From: a virus
IMG/VR virus record: IMGVR_UViG_3300047551_001470
Location: 1 to 31,771 of that record
Reading direction: 5' to 3' (one strand)
Length of the DNA: 31,771 nt
The notes below the pieces were generated by a model that saw only the letters and a list, made by a program, of their open reading frames with translations, ran no database searches and was not told the origin of the DNA. The position numbers and the translations under genes were made by a program. This document shows positions 1 to 6,403 of this stretch, piece after piece; within the stretch, counting starts at the first letter, position 1, and every line of letters starts with the position of its first letter.

Positions 1-187
1 CGTCATTAAGGCCGCCGCGCCTGAGACTGACGCGATGAAGGAAGAAGATAAGGAAGAGATGACCAAGAGCATCCGTCGCGAAGTCGCTTCGCGTCTGGAT
101 TCGATGCCTCGCGGTCTCTCGGTCGTCGGCAACGTCGACGAGAAGCCATGGGAGAAGGTTGCGACCTACTCGAACAAGGTCAAGAGC
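1..187. repeat. Left copy of the terminal repeat (circular closure)
   Basis: These bases recur at the right end of the window, 31585-31771. The first 126 bases are identical. Five single-base differences follow, at 127, 139, 148, 154 and 160. The repeat lies inside the major capsid gene, and the reading frame runs from the right end into the left end without a break. It is therefore best read as overlap of a circular or permuted genome, not as two gene copies. Confidence 0.9.
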
Positions 188-1201
188 TTCTCATCGAAGG
201 AGATGGCATGGAAGTTCGGCACATGGTGCCTTGCGACCATGGGTCACAAGAAATCGCTCGACAACTGCCGCAACCACGGTATTCAGATCAAGGCACACAC
301 CGAAGGCGTGAACTCGCAAGGTGGCTTCCTTGTTCCTGACGAGATGGCCGCTGAACTGGTGACTCTCCGCGAGCAGTACGGTGTGTTCCGTCGCAACGCG
401 AAGATTTACCGCATGGCATCCGACACGCTCCGCATCCCACGCAAGAACACCGGCTTGACCGCGTACTGGGTTGGCGAAGCCATCGCAGGCACCGAGTCGA
501 CAATGGGCTTCGATTCGATCCAGCTCGTCGCGCACAAGTTGACCGCTCTCACGACCGTCTCGAACGAACTGCTCGAGGACAGCGTGATCGATCTTGCAAG
601 CGATGTTGCGAACGAAATCGCGTACCAATTTGCCTTCAAGGAAGACGACGCAGGCTTCAACGGCGACGGTACCTCTTCTTACGGCGGCATCGTTGGCCTC
701 AAGAATGCTCTCACGGACACGACCTATCAGGTCGCGACTTCGAGCACGAATACAAAGGCTGGCGTGACTCGCGACGAAATCTCGAACGCGCTCGCGATTC
801 TTCCCCAGTGGGCCTTCCAGCGCAATAATGTCAAGTTCTTCTGCAACAAGTCGACCTTCCACGCGATCTTTGAGCGCCTCGCGCAAGGCGTTGGCGGCAC
901 GACTATGGCGGAACTCTCGAACGGACTCGCGCCGCGATATCTCGGATATCCAGTCGAGTTCTCGCAAGCAATTCCGCATCCGGCAGATGCCGACGGAAAC
1001 GTCGCCTTCTATGTCGGAGATCTTCAGCAGGGATGCTACCTCGGCGACCGCCGATCGACCTCGATCGCGTTCTCTGACTCGGCGCTCAATGCGTTCGAGC
1101 AAGACGAGCGCGTTGTTCGTGGCACTCAGCGCGTCGACATTGTGTGCGCCAACGTCGGCAGCTCTTCGGCCGCAGGCGCGATGGTCAAGTTTACCCTCTG
1201 A
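2..1201 (+). CDS. Major capsid protein, HK97 fold (C-terminal part, cut by window edge)
   Basis: This is the main shell-forming protein of the phage head. The visible part opens mid-gene. An in-frame ATG at 35 exists, but the true start is at 31427 at the other end of the circle, which gives a full protein of about 452 aa. The sequence after the proteolysis region has the standard HK97-type layout: a GGFLVPDEM segment near the start of the mature domain, then a stretch with YWVGEA and TESTMGFDSIQL, then LTTVSNELLEDS, and a long C-terminal half. The charged N-terminal part (KEEDKEEM, SIRREVASR) fits a delta/scaffolding domain removed by the prohead protease encoded just upstream (30678-31346). 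Identification is firm from sequence and gene order: terminase, portal, protease, capsid. Confidence 0.93.
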   Translation, partial: VIKAAAPETDAMKEEDKEEMTKSIRREVASRLDSMPRGLSVVGNVDEKPWEKVATYSNKVKSFSSKEMAWKFGTWCLATMGHKKSLDNCRNHGIQIKAHTEGVNSQGGFLVPDEMAAELVTLREQYGVFRRNAKIYRMASDTLRIPRKNTGLTAYWVGEAIAGTESTMGFDSIQLVAHKLTALTTVSNELLEDSVIDLASDVANEIAYQFAFKEDDAGFNGDGTSSYGGIVGLKNALTDTTYQVATSSTNTKAGVTRDEISNALAILPQWAFQRNNVKFFCNKSTFHAIFERLAQGVGGTTMAELSNGLAPRYLGYPVEFSQAIPHPADADGNVAFYVGDLQQGCYLGDRRSTSIAFSDSALNAFEQDERVVRGTQRVDIVCANVGSSSAAGAMVKFTL

Positions 1202-1215
1202 TCCGAAGGAGGATC
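1200..1215 (+). promoter_or_regulatory. Hairpin holding the ribosome binding site of the 1220 gene
   Basis: GATCC (1200-1204) pairs perfectly with GGATC (1211-1215) around the loop GAAGGA. The Shine-Dalgarno GGAGG of the 1220 gene spans loop and 3' arm, and the 5' arm overlaps the capsid stop codon (1199-1201). Folding could hide the site until ribosomes finishing the capsid gene open it. The AAGGA in the loop also fits the ANGGA motif bound by CsrA proteins. The stem is only 5 bp, so chance is possible. Confidence 0.4.
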
Positions 1216-1219
1216 TCTC

Positions 1220-1651
1220 ATGGTTCCTGCAAGTAAATACGTCACGCTCAACGCCAGCGGCAACACTTCCGGTATCACGACTCTCACCGGAAGCATCGAC
1301 ACCCGCGGATACTCCTACGCTCAGATTCTCGTCGTCGCAAGCTCAAACGCGGCCGTACACACGACCGCGGCGAACAATGCGCTCGAGGAGAGCGACGACA
1401 ACAGCAGCTTCTCTGCAATCTCTGCTGCTGCGTCTGGAACGGGTTACACGCCAACGACCGTCACCGTCGCGTCGACTGGCCCGAAGATCGTCTACAACGT
1501 CGATCTCCGAGGTCGAAAGCGATACCTGAAGGTGACTGCCGGACTGGCCGCAACTGCCAACAGCATCTCTATCGTTGGCGTGCTCGGACGTGGTTCCGAT
1601 GCTCCGGCGAGCGCGAGTGAGCAGAACGCCGCGTATCAGGTCTCGATCTGA
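1220..1651 (+). CDS. Small protein following the capsid gene; possible head decoration protein
   Basis: This protein of 143 aa sits directly after the major capsid gene with a strong GGAGG site 8 bases before the ATG. It is rich in Thr, Ser, Ala and Val, has few charges, and alternates in a way that suggests a beta-sandwich (for example YAQILVVASS, PKIVYNVDLRGRKRYLKV, SISIVGVLGRG). I recognise no catalytic motif or membrane segment. A gene of this size and composition right after the capsid gene is often a decoration, cement or head-fibre protein, and that is an inference from position only. An intrinsic terminator follows 28 bases after the stop, so this is the last gene of the packaging-head transcript. 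Confidence 0.75.
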   Translation: MVPASKYVTLNASGNTSGITTLTGSIDTRGYSYAQILVVASSNAAVHTTAANNALEESDDNSSFSAISAAASGTGYTPTTVTVASTGPKIVYNVDLRGRKRYLKVTAGLAATANSISIVGVLGRGSDAPASASEQNAAYQVSI

Positions 1652-1679
1652 TACACGCTAGAAATGCCTCTTCCTCTTG

Positions 1680-1719
1680 TAGGGCCGGAGCAGGATCCAT
1701 GCTCCGGCCCTATCATTTT
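1680..1719 (+). terminator. Rho-independent terminator after the head gene block
   Basis: A perfect 13-bp stem pairs 1680-1692 with 1700-1712 (arms containing AGGGCCGGAGCA and TGCTCCGGCCCT). The 7-base loop at 1693-1699 contains GGATCC. It is followed by TCATTTT. The U-tract is short, but the stem is long and GC-rich and sits in the only gap between the capsid block and the tail block. Confidence 0.85.
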
Positions 1720-1743
1720 GGAGCCGCAACGGCAGGAGACAAC

Positions 1744-2793
1744 ATGGAAGAAAAGAAGAGCGCCTGTGACATTGGAAACGGTCTCACAAAGATCAAGACC
1801 GAGGATGCGATCGCATGGCTTCGAGGAATCGCAGAGCAACTCAAAGACGGTGGCGAGTTGCGTCTAGAAGTTCCAGATCTTGATGGAATCATCAAAGCCT
1901 ATGAGCAAGGAGAATCCGAAACAGAAGAGATGCTTCTCGGCGACGGCGCAAAGTCCATCTGGAATCGAGAGAAACTTTCTCGCGTTCTAAATCTTGCAGG
2001 CTTTGAGGTATCAAGAGGTCGCGATGGATGGTCTTGGAATGCAACGCGAACGAAGCTTTCAGTCGTTGCGCGAAAGTTCTCGCGGCCGTCTCCATCGTTC
2101 CCCATGAAGGACATCGAGTGCATCATGTCTCTTCCTCGCGTTTGTTGGACGGACACTCAAGGCGAGGTGCATCAGGCGGCGCACAAGTTGGGATTCAATG
2201 TCACGCGGGCGACCGGCGTTTTTTGGGGACAATGCTTGCAACGTCTCATCGAGCAGATGTTGAAGAGCGAAGAAACGAAGTACATACTCACGATTGATTA
2301 CGATTCGATCTTTGATGCAGAGGACATCATTCGATTGTGGCAAGTCATGGAATCGAATCCAGATGTCGCCGCGCTCTGTCCTTTGCAGATCGGAAGGGAC
2401 AAGGATCTTCCGCTCTTCTCGATTCGTGCTCCAGATGGATCGCTCCTCAAAGAAATGACCGAAGACAATCTCTATACAGACGCGCTCGACGTGAACACGG
2501 GTCACTTCGGATTGACGCTGATTCGTGCTGATGTTCTACGAGGATTGAAGCGACCGTTCTTTCAAGGCATTCCAAGTCCAAACGGCGACTGGGGAGAAGG
2601 CCGCGTCGATGACGACATCTTCTTCTGGAATCGCCTTCGAGAAGCGGGAAAACGCATCTGCCTCTGTCCTCGCGTTCGCATCGGCCATCTGCAAAATGTC
2701 GTGACGTGGCCTGGGGAGGACTGTCGAGCGATCACGCAATATCTCACGGACTATCACGAGAACGGGAGGCCTCGACAGTGCATGACCTTCTAA
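1744..2793 (+). CDS. Glycosyltransferase (GT-A type) with a methyltransferase-like N-terminal remnant
   Basis: This protein of 349 aa starts at ATG 1744 behind AGGAG; an in-frame upstream start at 1699 would lie in the terminator. Residues about 125-320 look like a GT-A nucleotide-sugar transferase. ILTIDYDS (182-188) carries a DxD metal/sugar-nucleotide motif (D185, D187). NTGHFGLTLIRADVL (251-265) and VDDDIFFWNRLREAG (288-302) resemble the acceptor and catalytic-base segments of GT2-like enzymes. Residues about 15-110 resemble only the C-terminal half of a class I SAM methyltransferase (LKDGGELRLEVPDLDGII, then NREKLSRVLNLAGFEV) and lack the glycine-rich SAM-binding motif, so that part is probably not an active methyltransferase. 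It sits between head and connector genes, which suggests virion or host-glycan modification (inference). Base composition is somewhat more AT-rich than in the genes that follow. Confidence 0.75.
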   Translation: MEEKKSACDIGNGLTKIKTEDAIAWLRGIAEQLKDGGELRLEVPDLDGIIKAYEQGESETEEMLLGDGAKSIWNREKLSRVLNLAGFEVSRGRDGWSWNATRTKLSVVARKFSRPSPSFPMKDIECIMSLPRVCWTDTQGEVHQAAHKLGFNVTRATGVFWGQCLQRLIEQMLKSEETKYILTIDYDSIFDAEDIIRLWQVMESNPDVAALCPLQIGRDKDLPLFSIRAPDGSLLKEMTEDNLYTDALDVNTGHFGLTLIRADVLRGLKRPFFQGIPSPNGDWGEGRVDDDIFFWNRLREAGKRICLCPRVRIGHLQNVVTWPGEDCRAITQYLTDYHENGRPRQCMTF

Positions 2794-3104
2794 TCATTCT
2801 TCGGAACTGCTCGATCCAAACAGACTCCGGTCGAATGGATCTCCGACCAGGAGCGCTCGTCAACGTCGCAGCGAGTGTCGCGGAGAACTTGATCTCGAAG
2901 GGATACGCGAGACACGCCGTGCCGCCGGCTCCGCTCTTCGTGAACTCTACCGATCCGCCAAAGAAGCCGAAGAAGACAGCAAGGAGAGCCGATGGCAATC
3001 TCGACGAACAGTCTGGTCACGCTCGCGACGCTGAAAGCGTTTCTCGGAATCACAACGACAACGGACGACGCAATTCTCGAAGCGACGATCGATCGGTCGA
3101 GTGA
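2778..3104 (+). CDS. Small hypothetical protein overlapping the connector gene
   Basis: The chosen start is GTG 2778, preceded by GGGAGG at 2764-2769 and overlapping the end of the glycosyltransferase gene by 16 bp; this gives 108 aa. Residues 1-50 look like real protein (LLIILRNCSI, LRPGALVNVAASVAENLISKGYA), resembling small phage proteins found between capsid and connector genes. Residues from about 60 are Pro/Lys-rich. The last 38 or so residues translate the first 113 bp of the next gene in another frame and look like unconstrained coding. No function is recognised. The long overlap is unusual in this genome, where neighbours overlap by 1-17 bp. Confidence 0.6.
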   Translation: MHDLLIILRNCSIQTDSGRMDLRPGALVNVAASVAENLISKGYARHAVPPAPLFVNSTDPPKKPKKTARRADGNLDEQSGHARDAESVSRNHNDNGRRNSRSDDRSVE

Positions 3105-3807
3105 CTACATTCGTCGATACTGCGCTCGGAACTTCGTCTCTGCTCGGTACTACGAGTGGAAAGACACCTACGGCGCGAATCGAATCTCGCTGCGTCACAA
3201 TCCTGTGACAAACGTTCGATTCGTCGGTGTCGGCGGCGACAACGTCGTCAGCGTGAATTCAACGATCTCGAGCGATGCTGCGGCGACTATATCGGTCAAC
3301 GACGTGCATGTGCATCTCTTCCGAGTTGATGCCAACGGACAAGAGCACACGACGACCTTGACTTTCGCGAGTCACGACACGACGAACGAGCTGGCCTCGC
3401 AGATCTCGGCGACGACTGGCTTCACAGCATCGGCGCTGTTGAATGTGAAGACGCACTACCTTCGCAAGTTGGCAGGTCGCGATCTCAAGCAGCAGACATG
3501 CTTGCTCGAGGCTCCGACGGAAGGTCTCACCGACTACACGATCGACTACGATCGCGGCATCCTTTACGGCCCGACGCTCTCGAGGTATCAAGGCATCCTC
3601 GTGGACTACACAGGCGGCTTCGATACGGTGCCGTACGACATACAGCAAGCGACGATCGAGATGGCGACGCGCCTTTACCGAGGTCGCAAGCGAGATCCAG
3701 GCCTCGCGAGCGAAAGCCTCGGTGGCTACTCGTACTCGACGCGATCTGTTTCTGAAGTCGACGCATCGACAAAGATGATCCTCGATGGATACCGGAGGCT
3801 CCGATGA
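2992..3807 (+). CDS. Head-tail connector (gp6-like adaptor)
   Basis: This protein of 271 aa has an AAGGAG site just before the ATG. The N-terminus (VTLATLKAFLGITTTTDDAILEATIDRSSDYIRRYC) and C-terminus (GGFDTVPYDIQQATIEMA, then LYRGRKRDPGLASESLGGYSYS) match the helical HK97 gp6 / SPP1 gp15 adaptor family that docks under the portal. The family is usually 100-190 aa. Here about 90 extra residues (roughly 80-170, rich in Thr/Ser/Val) are inserted in the middle, a likely added beta-domain. It starts the run of connector, stopper, neck and tail terminator seen in lambdoid/HK97 siphoviruses, and it overlaps the next gene by 4 bp. Confidence 0.8.
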   Translation: MAISTNSLVTLATLKAFLGITTTTDDAILEATIDRSSDYIRRYCARNFVSARYYEWKDTYGANRISLRHNPVTNVRFVGVGGDNVVSVNSTISSDAAATISVNDVHVHLFRVDANGQEHTTTLTFASHDTTNELASQISATTGFTASALLNVKTHYLRKLAGRDLKQQTCLLEAPTEGLTDYTIDYDRGILYGPTLSRYQGILVDYTGGFDTVPYDIQQATIEMATRLYRGRKRDPGLASESLGGYSYSTRSVSEVDASTKMILDGYRRLR

Positions 3808-4184
3808 GTATCGAGAGCCTCATCGATACCTTCGGAAAGACGTTGTACATATATCCGCCGCGATATAGCGACGCTTCCGATGGAACGCAGAGCAGAACCT
3901 ACGACACCTATACGAGTGGCGTCGGATTCGTTCAGCCGACATCGATGACGCAGATCGTTGCACAGGATCGGCTCGAGGGAAGAACCACAGCTGTGATCTA
4001 TTTCAAGAGCGGAACGAGCGTCGGAATCGATTTCGAGATCAAGGACGACATCCTTGGCGGCGCTCGTCGATGGCTTGTGACTGGTGTGACGAATCCTGCG
4101 ATCCTCAATCAGACAGGCGCGAGGCCCGATCTCGATATGGTCGTCGTCGACTGCATCGAAGTCACGATGGAGGACTCTCTATGA
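3804..4184 (+). CDS. Head closure / stopper protein
   Basis: This protein of 126 aa shares an ATGA overlap with the connector gene. It is predicted mostly beta, with a compact barrel-like pattern (TLYIYPPRYSD, FEIKDDILGGARRWLVTGV, DMVVVDCIEVTM). Size, position after the adaptor and the pattern of an oxidised-surface SPP1 gp16-like barrel fit the head-tail joining stopper that plugs the portal after DNA packaging. Sequence similarity in this family is weak, so the assignment leans on synteny. Confidence 0.65.
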   Translation: MSIESLIDTFGKTLYIYPPRYSDASDGTQSRTYDTYTSGVGFVQPTSMTQIVAQDRLEGRTTAVIYFKSGTSVGIDFEIKDDILGGARRWLVTGVTNPAILNQTGARPDLDMVVVDCIEVTMEDSL

Positions 4185-4687
4185 GCGACGCGAAGGTTCG
4201 CATCGAGAAGCTCAAGATCAAGGCCAAGCTTCAGGAGGCGGCGCTTACCGCTCTCGCTGGGTCTATGGTCAATTCTTCTGCGCTGTTGAAAAAGCAACTT
4301 TCAAAGCCAGGAACGGGCCGCATATACAAGATCGGGAAGGGAAAGAAGAACGGAAGGAACTTGCGCGAGACAGGATTCCATCGCGCATCGGCTCCAGGAC
4401 ATCCTCCAGCTGTAAATACGAATCGCCTTCGAGCCTCGTGGTCTGTTGAGCGAGTCGGCGTGAAAGTGGATGGATTCGCAGAGATAAAGCAGACTCGAGA
4501 CACGAGCGTACTTCGTCTCGGATCGAATGTTCCATACGCTCGCATCTTGGAGTACGGCGGCAACGCCGGACGGCGACGAAGGACGACGATCAAAGCGCGT
4601 CCGTACATTCGACCGAATCTGCCTCGTATCGCGAAGATCGTTCCGAAGATCTTCCAAGAGGCCATCGCGAGGAGATTCGCGACATGA
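4181..4687 (+). CDS. HK97 gp10-like neck protein
   Basis: The start is taken at ATG 4181 (ATGA overlap with the stopper), giving 168 aa; an open frame extends upstream but only inside the stopper gene. The diagnostic segment is VPYARILEYGG (about 126-136) followed by KARPYIRPNLPRI (about 145-157), the core of the HK97-gp10 family. The basic segment at 47-60 (RIYKIGKGKKNGRN) and the APGHPPAV element are also typical. Gp10-like proteins sit at the head-tail junction and help tail attachment. Confidence 0.82.
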   Translation: MSDAKVRIEKLKIKAKLQEAALTALAGSMVNSSALLKKQLSKPGTGRIYKIGKGKKNGRNLRETGFHRASAPGHPPAVNTNRLRASWSVERVGVKVDGFAEIKQTRDTSVLRLGSNVPYARILEYGGNAGRRRRTTIKARPYIRPNLPRIAKIVPKIFQEAIARRFAT

Positions 4688-5082
4688 GTAAAGCAATTCT
4701 GGATGCGCTCAACTCGCGGCTCGACGCGACGGCATCGCTGCTTTCGATCGTCGGCTCCAAGATCTACCTTCAGGAAGGGCCTCCGGATGTCAATCCTCCG
4801 CTCCTTGTGTACAAGGCTACGGCGGTGCGAACATTTCCCTACTTCGGAGCGGTCAGTCGAGTCGAGATCGATCTCGACTTCGTCTTTCATCTCGGGAACG
4901 CTGGCACGTCGACCGGATACACGGCAGCGGCGGCACTCGCGACGGCGCTCTCGACTCCTCTGACATCTGTCACGGGATACGACCGAGTGCGATTCACGCA
5001 GGTCGAGAGCGGCGTACCCTCATTCGACGATGACTCTTGGTCGATTGTTGAAAGGTACAGAGCGGTCGCGCACGACACATAA
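4684..5082 (+). CDS. Tail terminator / tail completion protein
   Basis: This protein of 132 aa has an ATGA overlap with the gp10-like gene. It has the alpha-beta pattern of the DUF3168 / lambda gpU-like group: an N-terminal helix (ILDALNSRLDATASLLSIVG), then YLQEGPPDVNPPLLVYKA, a beta strand with VEIDLDFVFHL, a helix (TAAAALATALSTPL) and a C-terminal strand ending WSIVERYRAVA. Such proteins cap the tail tube at its head-proximal end and stop its growth. Position directly before the tail tube gene supports this. Confidence 0.72.
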   Translation: MSKAILDALNSRLDATASLLSIVGSKIYLQEGPPDVNPPLLVYKATAVRTFPYFGAVSRVEIDLDFVFHLGNAGTSTGYTAAAALATALSTPLTSVTGYDRVRFTQVESGVPSFDDDSWSIVERYRAVAHDT

Positions 5083-5091
5083 GGAAGCACC

Positions 5092-5547
5092 ATGCCAATC
5101 GATACATACATCACAGGCAACGACGGGAACTTCGCGTACACAATCAACAGCAGCGCCCAGACGCTCTTCAAGGTGCGTTCGTTCGCTGCGACCATCAATC
5201 GCGTCGTTACCGATCAAACTGGCTTCGGCGACACGGGCCGCCGCAAGCGTCTCGGTATGCTCGATCTCACCGGAACGCTCAACGCGACGATCGGTATCGA
5301 CTCGAGCGCGTCGACGAGCTCGACGAGCACGGCGAATGTGATGATGTCCTCGCAGGACACGACATCGACTCGACCAGCTGTGACTCTCACGCTTTACGAT
5401 GGCACTGGCACAACAGACGCAAAGATCACCGGAAACTGTGTCTTCTCTTCTTTCGCTTTCAATAGCGACCGAGGCGGAGACTCGACCGTCACGGTCAATT
5501 TTGAGAACGCCGACGGCACAGCTCCAGTCGTTTCTTGGTTGGTGTGA
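5092..5547 (+). CDS. Major tail (tube) protein
   Basis: This protein of 151 aa has an AAGGAAG site before the ATG. It is rich in Thr, Ser, Gly and Asp and almost all beta in appearance (RLGMLDLTGTLNATI, TRPAVTLTLYDGTG, DSTVTVNFENADG). It lies between the tail terminator and the tail assembly chaperone, the standard slot of the tube subunit in siphoviruses. No Ig-like C-terminal domain is present, so this is a minimal tube protein. Confidence 0.78.
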   Translation: MPIDTYITGNDGNFAYTINSSAQTLFKVRSFAATINRVVTDQTGFGDTGRRKRLGMLDLTGTLNATIGIDSSASTSSTSTANVMMSSQDTTSTRPAVTLTLYDGTGTTDAKITGNCVFSSFAFNSDRGGDSTVTVNFENADGTAPVVSWLV

Positions 5548-5550
5548 TCG

Positions 5551-5823
5551 ATGAAGTTTGCAAATAGAGAAGAGGTCGTCGGGCTGTTCGGGCCGTCCGA
5601 TCAGGACTGGATCGTCACGCTTGTGACGAAGGACGGGCGCGTCGTGAATCGTCGCGTCTCTCCAGGAAAAATCGAGGAGGAGGCCGCTGTCCGCTTCGCG
5701 ATGTGCGCTAGTGAAATCATGCTTGCAGACTTGGACTCGTTCTCCGTTCGTCGTGCTTGCGATCGTTCGCTCGTCACGAATGGAGACGAGTTTCTCGCTG
5801 AGTTGAGAAAGAAGAAGAGATGA
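5551..5823 (+). CDS. Hypothetical protein between tail tube and tail chaperone
   Basis: This 90-aa protein starts 3 bases after the tube gene stop and overlaps the chaperone gene by 4 bp. It has a small beta start (DWIVTLVTKDGRVVNRRV) and a helical, charged C-terminus ending KKKR. I see no clear Shine-Dalgarno, so translation is probably coupled to the tube gene. No function is recognised. It may help tail assembly because of its position. Confidence 0.7.
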   Translation: MKFANREEVVGLFGPSDQDWIVTLVTKDGRVVNRRVSPGKIEEEAAVRFAMCASEIMLADLDSFSVRRACDRSLVTNGDEFLAELRKKKR

Positions 5824-6206
5824 CTGTCGCTCCTTTTGAGATCGTGGAGAATGGCCGCACATTCAAGCTTCGACCTTTGACCGTGCGCGAGCGCATGGGA
5901 CTCGTCGACGCGCATGTCGCGTATGAGCGAGAGAAAGCGTTCGCGATCGTCAAAGCCTCTGGGCTTCCGACGAAAGACGCGCTGCCTTTCGTTGGAGAAG
6001 CCGTCGAGAGGGCCGAGCGCGTTTCCGCGATCGTGATGGATTGCTTCACGCTTCGCGGCGCGATGGCTGTGCTTCGGATCGCGCTCGAATCCGATTCGGA
6101 AGTCGACGCGCTCGCATCGTGCGTAGAACCCGGAAGGCTTTCCGTGCTTGCCGCGAAGTGCCTCAATGTGAACACAGAAGAGAAGGCAGGCTCGGGAAAC
6201 GGGTGA
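5820..6206 (+). CDS. Tail assembly chaperone, short form (lambda gpG-like)
   Basis: This 128-aa protein is helical (FKLRPLTVRERMGLVDAHVAYERE, then AVERAERVSAIVMDCF) and lies immediately before the tape measure gene, the slot of the gpG chaperone that coats the tape measure during tail building. The last codons are TCG GGA AAC GGG TGA. The heptamer G_GGA_AAC at 6194-6200 is a canonical -1 slippery site in exactly the right phase. Slippage leads into the 6203-6403 frame, giving a G-T fusion of about 194 aa (127 shared residues, Arg, then 66 more). The arrangement matches lambda G/GT. Confidence 0.85.
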   Translation: MTVAPFEIVENGRTFKLRPLTVRERMGLVDAHVAYEREKAFAIVKASGLPTKDALPFVGEAVERAERVSAIVMDCFTLRGAMAVLRIALESDSEVDALASCVEPGRLSVLAAKCLNVNTEEKAGSGNG

Positions 6207-6254
6207 GCGCTTCGCCTGTGAAGCCGCGTCCTCGCGACTTCTTGAGCGAAGCGC
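6194..6254 (+). promoter_or_regulatory. Programmed -1 ribosomal frameshift signal
   Basis: The slippery heptamer GGGAAAC (6194-6200) is followed by a 6-nt spacer. Then comes a perfect 9-bp inverted repeat, GCGCTTCGC (6207-6215) with GCGAAGCGC (6246-6254). The 30-nt loop can fold further (GAAG 6220-6223 with CTTC 6238-6241). The zero-frame stop TGA sits at 6204-6206. Heptamer phase, spacer length and downstream stem together meet the standard definition of a -1 frameshift element. Confidence 0.88.
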
Positions 6255-6403
6255 ACTTGATCGCGAGAACCGCAGCCGGCCTTGGAAATCCTCTCGACCT
6301 CACGATCGCAGAGTTCGATGCTCATCTTGCTCTCGCCTGTAAGGGCGGAGAGGTCGATAGAAGACCGTGGCATGAGCGCTTCGTTGAGGATCAAATCCGA
6401 TGA
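6203..6403 (+). CDS. Tail assembly chaperone extension (gpT-like part, made by -1 frameshift)
   Basis: This is an open frame of 66 aa if counted from GTG 6203, but most likely it is translated only as the C-terminal extension of the upstream chaperone after -1 slippage at 6194-6200. The first fused codons are CGG GTG AGC. Residues such as PRDFLSEAHLIARTAAGLGNPLD and AEFDAHLAL are helical. In lambda the T domain recruits tail tube subunits to the tape measure complex. The frame overlaps the tape measure start by 4 bp. No independent strong ribosome binding site is seen before GTG 6203. Confidence 0.82.
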   Translation: MSASPVKPRPRDFLSEAHLIARTAAGLGNPLDLTIAEFDAHLALACKGGEVDRRPWHERFVEDQIR

